Counted from the first letter of the stretch, positions 46,184 to 55,465 are shown. The stretch is DNA of 64,000 nucleotides from Flavipsychrobacter sp. (GCA_031292525.1 JARLGY010000064.1:232477-296476); one strand, 5' to 3'. Program-made: numbers and translations. The notes: generated by a model from the letters alone, not told the origin.

Positions 46184-46222
46184 CCTTCTTGCTTATACCG
46201 TAAAAGATACAAAACAAGAAGG
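46184..46222 (-). terminator. possible attenuating hairpin between yciI and the sigma gene
   Basis: CCTTCTTG (46184-46191) pairs with CAAGAAGG (46215-46222) around a 23-base loop, and the minus strand continues with TTTTTTGC. It could lower sigma-factor expression relative to the YciI gene. Confidence 0.4.
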
Positions 46223-46245
46223 CATGTTGGTTAAATTAATAAATA

Positions 46246-46590
46246 TTATTCGTTGGTACCAATTACCGGGCGTACTTCTACATAGCCACCTACAGTTAGA
46301 ATAGGGCATCCATAAGCCAATTCAAAAGCATCGTTGAGAGAGTCGGCTTTTACAATGATAAAGCCACCTAATATTTCCTTTATTTCTGCATACGGTCCGT
46401 CTGTCACCACATTACCCGGCTTCAGCGTTTTACCTTCACCGCCCAGGCGGCTGCCACTTACATACTTACCCTGCGCAGCAATGCTGCCCATGTAGTTATC
46501 CCATTCTTTCATCATTGCCTGCATCTGCTCAGGCGATGGTTTGTTGTCACCAGCTGGTGCGTTCTGGAAAAGCAATACAAATTCTTTCAT
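46246..46590 (-). CDS. YciI-like DGPF-domain protein
   Basis: This 114-residue protein of the YCII/DGPF family opens EFVLLFQNAPAGDNKPSPEQ with MQAMMKEWDNYM and contains VTDGPYAEIKEILGGFIIV, in which DGPY stands in for the namesake DGPF motif. It ends with a short strand pair (GGYVEVRPV). These proteins form a dimeric ferredoxin-like barrel of unknown chemistry and are the usual target and partner of ECF42 sigma factors. The gene precedes that sigma factor on the same strand. Confidence 0.9.
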   Translation of the reverse strand: MKEFVLLFQNAPAGDNKPSPEQMQAMMKEWDNYMGSIAAQGKYVSGSRLGGEGKTLKPGNVVTDGPYAEIKEILGGFIIVKADSLNDAFELAYGCPILTVGGYVEVRPVIGTNE

Positions 46591-46644
46591 GTTTTTATGT
46601 TTTATACTCCATAACGATCACGACAAACGAAATTGGACAAAAAT

Positions 46645-47427
46645 TTAGAAAAAGTTAGGTATCAGGTATTTTGTTTTTGCGGCTATGCTGTCCCAAAGCT
46701 TCATCCTTGCACACAGTGCTTCCTGTACCGCAATGGTAGCTTCCTGCCATTTAGTATCATCAGTACCGCAAAGGTCTTCAGTCATTTGATATGCCAGGTT
46801 GCTATGATGTCCACCATCCACTTCTATATGTCGCTCCAGGTAGTATAAAAAAACATCCATTTTACCAGGGAACAGTCTTGCCAATTCCGCTACCATACTT
46901 ACAAACATACCCGGTATCAGGTCTTCACGGCCAAAGGTAAATACGGCCGCAAGTACATGTGGCGCCCCTGTATTAATAACGTCAAATGTACTTTGGGCAA
47001 ATTTGCTTGATGCATCGGGAATGCTCTGTAGCACTTGATCTATACTTACACCGTCCTGCAAAGCTGTTATCATATCCTGTACAGGTATTATATTACAACC
47101 TGCCTGCTCCATAGCCTGCAGGTATAATTCAAAGTGACTGGTACGGTTGCCATGCTGATCTACATCACTTTCTTCCCCGGTCACTATTTCATTAATAAGG
47201 TAGCGTGTTCCTGCATTACCTTTAGGCACCCAGGGTAGTTGCACACAGGTAAGTTGTATTTGTAAAGCTTTTAAGAGACTCATGAAATCCCATACTGCAT
47301 ACACGTGATGTTCCATAAATAGCCGCAAACCATCTATACCTTTGATGCTTGCATATACTTCGTGGTTCACCAATTGTTCCCGCAAAGGTTGTATTGCCTG
47401 TTTTAATGTTTCTATTCTATTCTTCAT
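46645..47427 (-). CDS. DUF3050 family protein (haem-oxygenase-like fold)
   Basis: This 260-residue soluble helical protein has [24 protein letters not shown]-like acidic residues ([11 protein letters not shown]), [13 protein letters not shown], and [11 protein letters not shown] near residue 180. The repeated His and Glu positions fit DUF3050, an uncharacterised family with a haem-oxygenase/TenA-like helical bundle and possible metal site. It is a single gene before dnaX, 55 bases upstream of the YciI gene on the same strand. The role is unknown. Confidence 0.85.
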   Translation of the reverse strand: MKNRIETLKQAIQPLREQLVNHEVYASIKGIDGLRLFMEHHVYAVWDFMSLLKALQIQLTCVQLPWVPKGNAGTRYLINEIVTGEESDVDQHGNRTSHFELYLQAMEQAGCNIIPVQDMITALQDGVSIDQVLQSIPDASSKFAQSTFDVINTGAPHVLAAVFTFGREDLIPGMFVSMVAELARLFPGKMDVFLYYLERHIEVDGGHHSNLAYQMTEDLCGTDDTKWQEATIAVQEALCARMKLWDSIAAKTKYLIPNFF

Positions 47428-47669
47428 GTATTATCCGGAAATTGCTGCAAGATAAAGTTTTATGTATTGTATAAAACTTTGTTTACAGAGATAGTTTCTG
47501 AACATAATTTTAAAGTGACAATACAACAGGTAAGTTATTGGTATCCAACTATCTATACAATGCAATAACCACATAAAATTTAAGGTACGTCAGAGCATTG
47601 TGCTATCCCGTGCCTCTTAATATTTTTAAGTAACTTGCCTGTTCGTTTTATTATCTTTCGAACCTAAGA

Positions 47670-49520
47670 ATGTCTGAAAACTATATAGTATCGGCCAGGA
47701 AATACCGCCCGCAAACCTTTGATACGGTTGTAGGGCAGGAGCATATTACCACCACATTAAAAAATGCCATCCGTAACCAGCATCTGGCACATGCTTACTT
47801 ATTTTGCGGTCCAAGGGGTGTGGGTAAAACCACGTGCGCACGTATATTGGCCAAAACCATTAATTGCGAAAACCCTACTGCCGATACTGAGGCCTGTGGT
47901 GTATGCCCAACCTGTGTATCTTTTAACAATAATACATCCTTTAATGTTTTTGAACTGGATGCTGCCAGCAATAACTCGGTTGACGATATACGCAGCCTTA
48001 TAGACCAGGTGAGGTTTGCACCACAGCAAGGCAAGTATAAGATCTATATAATAGATGAGGTGCATATGCTGAGCGCAGCGGCTTTTAACGCCTTCCTGAA
48101 AACGCTTGAGGAGCCACCACCCTACGCCATATTTATACTGGCAACTACTGAAAAACATAAAATATTACCTACTATATTAAGTCGCTGCCAGATATTTGAT
48201 TTCAAGCGCATAACCACCAATGATATAGTAAGCCACCTGCAAGGCATAGCCATAAAGGAACATATGATAGCCCAGGAGGCGGCATTGCACATTATAGCAC
48301 AGAAAAGCGAAGGCTGTATGCGCGACGCCCTTTCCATGCTCGATCGCATCGCAGGGTTCACAAATGGTATGCTTACCTACAACAGCACCATGGAGCACCT
48401 GAACCTGTTGGATGCTGACTTTTATTTTACCCTTACCGATCACCTCCTCAGCCAGGATGTAGCTGGTGCTTTACTGCAACTGGATAAAACACTGGAACGC
48501 GGGTTTGAAGGTGATGTGATACTGGGGGGCCTTGCAGAACACATGCGCAACTTGCTGCTGTGCAAAGATGCACGCATGGCAAAACTGCTGGATGTGCCTA
48601 ATGATCATAAACCCATGTATCATGAAAAGGCAGGCCAGGCTCCGCCATCCTTCATTCTATCGTCGCTTAATGTGATCAACGAGAGTGAACTGCAATATAA
48701 AAATGCAACTAACAAGCGCCTGCACATAGAAATGTGCCTCATAAAACTTTGCTATGTAATGGCTGCTACAAATAGTGCGCCGGTGCAGCATAGCGCGATA
48801 CCACTGCCTGTTGCACAACCTGCGCCTGCAGGCGAAAAAAAAAACACTAACCTAAGCAGTAGCATACCAGCCCCGGTACCTGTACAAAATATACATAAGC
48901 CTGAACCTGCTGGAGTTGCAAATGTGCCCCCTATAAGTAGTGTACCAATAAACAATGTACTGCCGCCACAACAGCCGGTACCAGTACCTGAATACAAAGC
49001 ACCAGAACCAACTCCATTTGTTGCCCAACCACAAATTCAACAGCAACAACAATCCCAGCCCGGCAGCAACAGGCGCATTAGCAAAAACATTCTGGGTGGA
49101 CTTGAAGACGCCATCAACAACGCTGCATCGCACCAGGTTGAAAAGATAGAGCTGACCTATGATAAGGTGATGGAAGTTTTTGAACTATATAAGGCTAAGC
49201 TGCGCGCAGAAAATAAAAGTGTTTACCACGCCCAATTTTCGAGTATGCAGATTGAGATGATACCGCCAGAAGAAGTACGTTTTATTGTGAATGATGATCT
49301 GGTGGATGCATATGCAAAGGATAAAAGGGATGAGCTGATAGGCTACTTCAGGGAGCATACAGGCGTAATGGTGCGTATAACTACCGAAGTACGAAAAAAT
49401 GAAAATGCCCCCGTGCAGGTAAAGGTGCTAAGCAAGAGCGAAATATATGACGAGATGGCGCAAAAGAATCCATACTTGTCTCAACTAAAAGATGGTTTGA
49501 ATTTGCAGATAGATTATTAA
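47670..49520 (+). CDS. dnaX: DNA polymerase III subunit gamma/tau
   Basis: This clamp-loader ATPase of 616 residues links polymerase cores and opens the sliding clamp. It has Walker A GPRGVGKTT (residues 47-55), a zinc module with C66, C76, C79 and C82, DEVHMLS as Walker B, and sensor 1/SRC (ILSRCQIFDFKR). The C-terminal part has a Pro/Gln-rich linker (residues about 365-475), then a tau-like domain. A programmed frameshift making a shorter gamma form was not evident. A near-consensus -7 box (TATCTTTC, 47652-47659) precedes it. Confidence 0.96.
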   Translation: MSENYIVSARKYRPQTFDTVVGQEHITTTLKNAIRNQHLAHAYLFCGPRGVGKTTCARILAKTINCENPTADTEACGVCPTCVSFNNNTSFNVFELDAASNNSVDDIRSLIDQVRFAPQQGKYKIYIIDEVHMLSAAAFNAFLKTLEEPPPYAIFILATTEKHKILPTILSRCQIFDFKRITTNDIVSHLQGIAIKEHMIAQEAALHIIAQKSEGCMRDALSMLDRIAGFTNGMLTYNSTMEHLNLLDADFYFTLTDHLLSQDVAGALLQLDKTLERGFEGDVILGGLAEHMRNLLLCKDARMAKLLDVPNDHKPMYHEKAGQAPPSFILSSLNVINESELQYKNATNKRLHIEMCLIKLCYVMAATNSAPVQHSAIPLPVAQPAPAGEKKNTNLSSSIPAPVPVQNIHKPEPAGVANVPPISSVPINNVLPPQQPVPVPEYKAPEPTPFVAQPQIQQQQQSQPGSNRRISKNILGGLEDAINNAASHQVEKIELTYDKVMEVFELYKAKLRAENKSVYHAQFSSMQIEMIPPEEVRFIVNDDLVDAYAKDKRDELIGYFREHTGVMVRITTEVRKNENAPVQVKVLSKSEIYDEMAQKNPYLSQLKDGLNLQIDY

Positions 49521-49640
49521 GCTATTTGCTCTATATTTATCCCGCAGCAGTATATTATAGGAGTAGCAGTTACTTTGTTAAAAAGGTTACAGCTATTAAT
49601 AAATCGTTTTTTTACGTTTTCAACAAATCAACTAATTGAC

Positions 49641-49648
49641 TACTTTTG
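49641..49648 (+). promoter_or_regulatory. promoter -7 box of pdhC
   Basis: TACTTTTG is a perfect TAnnTTTG match 27 bases before the ATG of the E2 gene. The -33 region reads GTTTTC at about the right place, a partial match. Confidence 0.55.
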
Positions 49649-49674
49649 AAACAAAATAAAAAGAACCTGTAATT

Positions 49675-51360
49675 ATGGCCGAAGCGATACGTATGCCACT
49701 ACTGAGTGATACGATGAAAGAGGGAGTGATAGCGGAATGGCACAAGAAAGTTGGTGACAAAATAAAGAGTGATGATGTTATAGCAGATGTAGAAACAGAT
49801 AAGGCAACTATGGAAGTGATGCCTTACGTGGATGGAACATTGTTATATATAGGTGTAGAAAAAGGACAAGCTGCAAAAATAAATGGCATTATAGCCATTG
49901 TAGGCAAGGAAGGCGAGAATTACCAGTCCATACTGGATGCTGAAAAAAGTAATCCAACTGGCGGCGCGGCCCCTGCTGCGGCTCCAGCTCCTGTCGCTGA
50001 ACAAAAAGAGGAAGCGCCTAAACCAGCTGCAAACACAGCTCCTGCAGCGCCTACTCCTGCACCGGCTGCACAGCCCAAGCCAGGTGATGCTACTGTAGTG
50101 CGTATGCCACTGCTCAGCGACACCATGAAGGAAGGAAAAATTGTAGCCTGGCACAAAAAAATTGGCGATACCGTTAAAAGCGACGATGTAATTGCCGATG
50201 TGGAAACCGACAAGGCAACCATGGAAGTGATGCCTTATGCTGATGGTGTATTACTGTACATAGGCACTAAAGAAGGTGAAGCAGCTAAGATAAATGATAT
50301 AATAGCCATAGTGGGCAAGGCAGGCACTGATGTGACCCCTTACCTGCAGGATGCACCTGCAGCTGTACCACAAGCCGCAGCAAGCGCCCAGCCTCAGGCT
50401 GCACCCACGCAGACAACTGCTGCACCGGCCGCAGCAACTCCGGCTCCCCAGGATAGTAACGAACGCACTAAGGTATCGCCATTAGCTAAAAAACTGGCCG
50501 CCGACAAAGGTATTGATGTACATAACCTGCAGGGTAGCGGCGATAATGGCCGTATCATTAAAAGGGATATAGACAATTATCAGGCACCAGCAGCCGCACC
50601 TGCTGCTCAGTCATTAGCTGCACAACAGAAGCCAGCCACCCCTGCGGCACAGGTACAACCATTCTTGCCGGCAGGACAGGAAGGCTATACCGATACTCCA
50701 CTTTCGCAAATGCGCAAGATCATTGCACAACGTTTGTCGCAGAGCATGTTCACCGCACCGCACTTCTATCTGCGCATGACCATTACCATGGACAATGCAA
50801 TGAAAGCGCGTGCAGCAATGAACGAAGCATCGCCTGCAAAAATATCTTTCAACGATCTTATTATAAAAGCATGTGCTATGGCACTGCGCAAACATCCTGA
50901 AGTGAATAGCTCGTGGATGGGTGATTTTATCCGCCAGAACCAGCACATACACATTGGTAGTGCAGTGGCGGTTGAAGAAGGCCTGATAGTTCCTGTTATC
51001 AAGTTTGCTGATCAGAAATCACTATCACAAATAGCTGCTGAAGCACAGGCCCTTAATGCTAAAGCACGCAACAAAAAATTACAACCTCCTGAATTTACTG
51101 GCAATACCTTCACGGTAAGTAACTTGGGTATGATGGATATAGACGAATTTACCGCTATCATCAATCCACCAGATAGTTGCATACTGGCTATAGGCAAAAT
51201 AGCCCCTACTCCGGTTGTTGAAAATGGAGAGATCGTTGTTCGCCAGTTGCTGAAATTAACCCTGAGTGCCGACCACCGCGTGGTAGATGGTGCTGTAGGC
51301 GCCCGTTTCATGCAAACACTTAAAGCATTCCTGGAGAACCCGGTTACCATGTTGGTATAA
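49675..51360 (+). CDS. pdhC: dihydrolipoyl acetyltransferase (pyruvate dehydrogenase E2)
   Basis: This E2 core protein of 561 residues passes the acetyl group to CoA. It carries two lipoyl domains with lipoylated lysines K43 and K180 (both in ETDKATMEVM), joined by Ala/Pro-rich linkers. An E3/E1-binding domain follows near residues 265-300 (VSPLAKKLAADKGIDVHNLQ), then the catalytic domain (340-561) with H534 in SADHRVVDG. E1 genes are not adjacent; in Bacteroidota they are often elsewhere. A strong terminator follows. Confidence 0.95.
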   Translation: MAEAIRMPLLSDTMKEGVIAEWHKKVGDKIKSDDVIADVETDKATMEVMPYVDGTLLYIGVEKGQAAKINGIIAIVGKEGENYQSILDAEKSNPTGGAAPAAAPAPVAEQKEEAPKPAANTAPAAPTPAPAAQPKPGDATVVRMPLLSDTMKEGKIVAWHKKIGDTVKSDDVIADVETDKATMEVMPYADGVLLYIGTKEGEAAKINDIIAIVGKAGTDVTPYLQDAPAAVPQAAASAQPQAAPTQTTAAPAAATPAPQDSNERTKVSPLAKKLAADKGIDVHNLQGSGDNGRIIKRDIDNYQAPAAAPAAQSLAAQQKPATPAAQVQPFLPAGQEGYTDTPLSQMRKIIAQRLSQSMFTAPHFYLRMTITMDNAMKARAAMNEASPAKISFNDLIIKACAMALRKHPEVNSSWMGDFIRQNQHIHIGSAVAVEEGLIVPVIKFADQKSLSQIAAEAQALNAKARNKKLQPPEFTGNTFTVSNLGMMDIDEFTAIINPPDSCILAIGKIAPTPVVENGEIVVRQLLKLTLSADHRVVDGAVGARFMQTLKAFLENPVTMLV

Positions 51361-51374
51361 GGGTTGAATATAAA

Positions 51375-51416
51375 TAATAACATAAAAGCCGCATGTGAGC
51401 GGCTTTTATGTTATTA
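51375..51416 (+). terminator. rho-independent terminator of pdhC
   Basis: A perfect 18-bp stem (51375-51392 with 51399-51416, loop ATGTGA) lies 14 bases beyond the pdhC stop, with T-rich sequence inside and after the 3' arm. Confidence 0.9.
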
Positions 51417-51670
51417 TCCCTTATGAGATCAAGAGTAAGATCATTACACTTATAGAGGCATATCGCTAAAGTCTGGCTCGCTTGAGCCCTGATTCATGGT
51501 CCAAGCGATATTCAAACAAACAGAACCATCCGTTTTTTGAACCGGCCTAATATTGGGTAATGAGGATATTATCAGAATGCTGAAGAAAATCAGAAAGACA
51601 GTTGAAGTCTTGTAATAATAGTACATAAAAGACGACAGCCAGGATTTACATTTAAATAAACAAAGTCTAA
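51417..51670. other. non-coding stretch with a nested inverted repeat
   Basis: After the pdhC terminator about 250 bases have no credible gene. ATATCGCT (51460-51467) matches AGCGATAT (51504-51511), and inside them GGCTC (51475-51479) pairs with GAGCC (51484-51488). This gives a two-tier stem that could be a small structured RNA or chance. No promoter box was convincing. Confidence 0.35.
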
Positions 51671-52144
51671 GTGAAAATTGCAGAACGAGTTTTGGTTATT
51701 ATTTTTGTGCTGAGCTTTGTTTTGGCACAATTCCACATAAGAAATTCAATTCCTACAGCAGGCTTTTCTTTATACTTAATTAGCTTGCTATATCTTTTAG
51801 TCGGCTTTGCATTATTTAATAATATTAGGCTCCGGGATATTATAAAGAGATCAAGCTATGTATCGGTTGGTACCCAACAAATATTAGAAGGCGCTATAGG
51901 AAGCTTTTTTATTTCATTATCGGTACTTATGATGCCCTTTATGAGACCATTAAGTTTGGTACATAACAGAAATCACCACAGTCTGATAAGTTTGGGTGCA
52001 AAATTATTGTTTATTGCCTTTGTTTATTTTCTTGTCAGAAAAACATTGTCTAAGAATGTATTGTACACCAATATGCTATTCCGAATTTTACCAATAGGTG
52101 TACTTTATTTTCTATTGACGTACGTGTTTAACAGCGCAATTTAG
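51671..52144 (+). CDS. hypothetical membrane protein
   Basis: This 157-residue protein starts with GTG (51671). Four membrane segments are apparent: near residues 5-20 (ERVLVIIFVLSFVLAQF), 33-50, 73-90 and 105-122 or later, with short loops. No family is recognised and no catalytic motif is visible. It stands alone between two gene-poor stretches. The consistent membrane pattern supports it as real, but the low-frequency start and lack of family lower confidence. Confidence 0.55.
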   Translation: MKIAERVLVIIFVLSFVLAQFHIRNSIPTAGFSLYLISLLYLLVGFALFNNIRLRDIIKRSSYVSVGTQQILEGAIGSFFISLSVLMMPFMRPLSLVHNRNHHSLISLGAKLLFIAFVYFLVRKTLSKNVLYTNMLFRILPIGVLYFLLTYVFNSAI

Positions 52145-52462
52145 TTTTTGGTACATCTTTGCATACCATTCCCTGAATCAGGGAGTGGCGTTGATTTTAT
52201 ATAATACTAGCGTTAGCTAACTTTTCGAAGTAAGCATCAAACGTAGCTGGCGGAAATGAGTGGCTTTATAACATACTCAAACACCATATTTGAGAACAAT
52301 ACACAGTAGTATAATAGAAAATACGAGATGGATACGGATCATGTCACGGTTAGTATAAAACAATGAACAGAAAAGGCTATGAAATTTATTTTTACACCGC
52401 TTCATAAGCAACATTTTGTCTTATGAAAATCGGTACTATATTAGTGTCCTAAATAGCTCCCT
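52145..52462. other. intergenic stretch without recognised gene
   Basis: These 318 AT-rich bases hold no convincing frame. A weak palindrome TCCCTGAATCAGGGA (52170-52184) may be a minor terminator for the preceding gene, and a small stem CTCAAA/TTTGAG lies at 52276-52294. No promoter box was clear for the following lipoprotein. Confidence 0.4.
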
Positions 52463-53056
52463 ATGAAAAACCTGGCCTTAGTTGCCCTATCTTGCTTTCT
52501 TTTATTTGCAGGCTCTTGTAAAAAAGACAACAACTCATCACCCCCTAGTAACCCAACAACCAATAACCCGACGGCCAATCCTTACTATTTCAAATTTAAA
52601 CTGGATACAACGAGTTATAATTTAAACGCGGACATTCCTCAATACATGCCTTTTTATGCAAATGAGATAGGTGGCTACCAGGTAGGAAGTCTTAATTTAT
52701 ATCCGAGTGCAGGTATCAGGCTAAGCTGGCCATACTATGACACTGTAAGAGAAGCGGATGTAATGGCACTTAAAGGCAAAACATTGTATTTTACAGATAC
52801 ACTGGTACACCCTGAAGTTAGTTTTGGGAAAGACCCGGCAACAGGTGATTGGTTTTCTGTAGATACATCAAACACTACATACAATGTGAAGATCACTAAT
52901 GTAGTCTTCTTAAAGAAAGATACCACCTTAGGTTATCCATTAAAAACATATGTACTTACCGGCACCTGCTCGGCAGTTATGCAGTCACCTACGAATACTA
53001 TAAGTGTATTCTCTGGCGGTGACTTCAATTTTATTATTTCCAGGAGGGATTTATAG
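52463..53056 (+). CDS. lipoprotein of unknown function
   Basis: This 197-residue protein has a lipoprotein signal (LALVALSCFLLFAGSCKKDNN), an Asn/Pro/Thr-rich linker, and a beta-rich domain starting YYFKFKLDTTSYNL. It resembles the lipoprotein at 19590-20150 in plan but not clearly in sequence. The function is unknown. It is convergent with the PolX-like gene across 24 bases with no obvious terminator. Confidence 0.7.
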   Translation: MKNLALVALSCFLLFAGSCKKDNNSSPPSNPTTNNPTANPYYFKFKLDTTSYNLNADIPQYMPFYANEIGGYQVGSLNLYPSAGIRLSWPYYDTVREADVMALKGKTLYFTDTLVHPEVSFGKDPATGDWFSVDTSNTTYNVKITNVVFLKKDTTLGYPLKTYVLTGTCSAVMQSPTNTISVFSGGDFNFIISRRDL

Positions 53057-53080
53057 TATTCTGTAAATATTACATTGGCA

Positions 53081-54751
53081 TTAGTGCATTCTCTTCCTCC
53101 TGTAACCCTCCAAAAACGCCTCAAACTCTGTCAAACTAAAGCTGCTTAAATTACTACTTGCGGTAAGCCCCCCTTTCTGGGCTATCATCACGCCATAGTA
53201 AATATCTTCAAACCCTTTTATGGAATGTGCATCAGGGTCTATGCTCAGCAACACACCACGGTCCATGGCATAGTCTATCCAGCGCCAGTCCATATCCAAC
53301 CGGCGGGGATGTGCATTTATCTCAATCACTACTTTATGTTCAGCGCAGGCATCTATTATCTGTTTATGATCCAGGGGGTATCCAGGGCGCGATAACAACA
53401 GCCTGCTTGTAGGATGTCCTAATATGGTAAGATAAGGGTTTGCAACGGCTGCAAGCACCCTTGCCATAGCTTTCTCTTCACTCATCCTCAGGTTACTATG
53501 TACACTACCTATTACCAGGTCAAAAGTATTGAGCACTGCGGGGATGTAGTCTAAACTGCCATCGTTGAGTATATCGGCTTCTATACTCTTAAATATTTTA
53601 AAGGGAGCGAGCTTTTCGTTCAGCGCATCTATCTCTATATGTTGCTGGACTATGCGTTGTGGAGTAAGGCCATTGGCATAGAACGCTGCTTGCGAATGAT
53701 CACTTATGACCAAATATTCATATCCCTTATCAATAGCGCCCTTCGCCATTTCCTCAAGAGTATTTGAACCATCGCTCCATGTTGAATGTGAATGGATTAT
53801 ACCTTTTATCTCATCTGGCTGTATCAACTGAAAAGCAGGCTGCCCTAATACTTTTCCTGTTTCCCTTTGTGCAGAATGAACAACAGGAATATTGTTTATG
53901 GCAAATATATACTCCTCACTTTCTGCCTCATCTGGTAATTTATATTTTTCATGAAAAGCACTCAGGAACTGTTCACTAGCACTAGCATTAAATAATGTAG
54001 TATAAAAATTTGATTTTGAAGTACTTATAAAATTAACACTAGGATTGTTGGGCGTTTTTATTATCCATGAATCTGCGTTATCCACTACCTCCATACCAAC
54101 TATATTACTGAAGCCTTCAATTATATCTTTCTTAGTGGCATCTGTAACAATATCAATATACTCTACAGTTTCCAATTGCCTTCTTACAGCTCCTGCAAGC
54201 GCAAACAAATGATTAGGATATTTTCCTTTTAGATTGTTTACCAATAAATTAGCAACGGTAACTACATGAGCCCATAAGCTAAAACCTTCATTTTGTTTGA
54301 TGTACGCGATCTGCTGCAGAATGTTATCCTGCGTTTTAGCACCAAAACCTTTTAGTGTTACCAGTCGGTTTTCATTGCAGGCGTACTCCAGCTCCCCAAC
54401 ACTTTCTATTTCCAGCTCCTTCCATATTACCCCAATTTTCTTTGGCCCTAAGCCCTTTAAACGCATCATCTCAATCACTCCTTCAGGTGTAACCTGAAGG
54501 AGTGATTCCAAAACAGGAAACGTACCGGTGGCTTGCAGCTCCCTTATCTTCTTACCAATAGCCTCGCCAATACCCCTTATGTTGTACAGTTCAGCATCAT
54601 CCATATTAGATATTTCAATTGTGAGCCTATCTATATTGAATGCAGCATTGGCATAAGATTTCGACTTAAAACTATTCTCACCATGTATGTCCATTAGCTT
54701 GGACACTAATGTAAAATGATCTGCGATCTGGGAGTTATTCATAAAGCTCAT
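53081..54751 (-). CDS. PolX-like protein: helix-hairpin-helix, degenerate polymerase X domain, PHP domain
   Basis: This 556-residue protein has an N-terminal pol-beta-like HhH region (NIRGIGEAIGKKIRELQATG and LKGLGPKKIGVIWKELEIE), a polymerase palm, and a C-terminal PHP phosphoesterase domain. The PHP domain starts H320-S-H322-STWSDG with VIGSVHS and EINAHPRRLDMDW. The palm region LFALAGAVRRQLETVEYIDI shows G187-A188 where GS is usual, and Y198 where the first catalytic Asp of the D-x-D pair stands; D200 is kept. The polymerase is therefore probably inactive, while the PHP 3'-5' exonuclease/phosphatase site looks intact. The upstream gene lies 19 bases away. Confidence 0.88.
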   Translation of the reverse strand: MSFMNNSQIADHFTLVSKLMDIHGENSFKSKSYANAAFNIDRLTIEISNMDDAELYNIRGIGEAIGKKIRELQATGTFPVLESLLQVTPEGVIEMMRLKGLGPKKIGVIWKELEIESVGELEYACNENRLVTLKGFGAKTQDNILQQIAYIKQNEGFSLWAHVVTVANLLVNNLKGKYPNHLFALAGAVRRQLETVEYIDIVTDATKKDIIEGFSNIVGMEVVDNADSWIIKTPNNPSVNFISTSKSNFYTTLFNASASEQFLSAFHEKYKLPDEAESEEYIFAINNIPVVHSAQRETGKVLGQPAFQLIQPDEIKGIIHSHSTWSDGSNTLEEMAKGAIDKGYEYLVISDHSQAAFYANGLTPQRIVQQHIEIDALNEKLAPFKIFKSIEADILNDGSLDYIPAVLNTFDLVIGSVHSNLRMSEEKAMARVLAAVANPYLTILGHPTSRLLLSRPGYPLDHKQIIDACAEHKVVIEINAHPRRLDMDWRWIDYAMDRGVLLSIDPDAHSIKGFEDIYYGVMIAQKGGLTASSNLSSFSLTEFEAFLEGYRRKRMH

Positions 54752-54770
54752 TCAGTTTTCAACTATATAT

Positions 54771-55319
54771 CTATTCTTTTCCTGCTACACCTCTAAACTG
54801 GTGATGTGTTTCTCTGAACAGCACATTGAATGTTGTCAACGAACCATAGATGGCCGTTACATATTGTTGCATATCCACCTTCTCTTCATCCGTAAGTACT
54901 TTACTGGCATTTATCTTTTGTTCTATCAGTCTAAGTCGGTCGCGCACCATTACTATTTTATGAAAGAAGGTTTCTATAGGCACCTCCTTAGCCTGCATGG
55001 TGGTGTCCTTTGGCTTCAATATCATGGTACCATTGTTCCACTTCATAGCCATGGGCACCAGGTCCATCTGGTGCAGGCGCTGGTCTAGTATATGTTCCAG
55101 GGCATGTTCTATGTCAGCAATAGTAATATTTCCATTTTCGCCACCTCCATTCTCTACAGACTGTAATACTTTCAGCTCAAAGTCCTTGTCTATATTCTTA
55201 GTACTCAGCTGCGACTTGAACCAGATCACATAAAATTCGCTGGCCGTATCTACCACTACCCCTTTACCAAAATGCGGATGCTCTACCCTGCTGCCTATAC
55301 CTAAAGTTGTTGTTTCCAT
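54771..55319 (-). CDS. Tudor-like/UvrD C-terminal-type domain protein
   Basis: This 182-residue protein opens LGIGSRVEHPHFGKGVVVD, the same 'GxRVxHxxFGxGxV' pattern as the C-terminal Tudor domain of UvrD/PcrA helicases, which binds RNA polymerase or DNA. The rest is helical, with a charged segment VMVRDRLRLIEQKINASK. Similar small proteins occur across Bacteroidota with unknown function. It sits 19 bases upstream of the PolX-like gene, so the pair may act together in repair; that is inference. Confidence 0.75.
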   Translation of the reverse strand: METTTLGIGSRVEHPHFGKGVVVDTASEFYVIWFKSQLSTKNIDKDFELKVLQSVENGGGENGNITIADIEHALEHILDQRLHQMDLVPMAMKWNNGTMILKPKDTTMQAKEVPIETFFHKIVMVRDRLRLIEQKINASKVLTDEEKVDMQQYVTAIYGSLTTFNVLFRETHHQFRGVAGKE

Positions 55320-55419
55320 AATGGATTAAAATTAAGACAGCATTTTGATAAATGCAGCAAGCCTGCAATTATATTCAGCCCTAGAAAATCGACATTAATC
55401 TTTACAACAATTTGGGGTA

Positions 55420-55427
55420 TAACTTTG
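55420..55427 (+). promoter_or_regulatory. candidate -7 box for the amine oxidase gene
   Basis: TAACTTTG is a perfect TAnnTTTG match followed by CGC, 39 bases before the first ATG of the gene. No -33 TTTG at normal spacing. Confidence 0.45.
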
Positions 55428-55465
55428 CGCTCACGGCAACGGCTCACTTTTTATAACAGGTGAGG

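Noticed and set aside
48752..49133. Cys/Gly-rich frames opposite the dnaX linker
   Set aside because: They arise from the Pro/Gln-rich linker of the real gene on the other strand.
49678..50320. Direct DNA similarity between 49680-49905 and 50100-50325
   Set aside because: It is explained by the two lipoyl domains of the E2 protein, a normal domain duplication and not a mobile repeat.
51541..51615. Short coding-like end (EDIIRMLKKIRKTVEVL) after pdhC
   Set aside because: Only about 20 codons follow an in-frame stop, with no start context or recognised family.
52170..52184. Palindrome TCCCTGAATCAGGGA as a terminator
   Set aside because: The arms are only 7 bp around one base and no T-run follows, so it is too weak to call.
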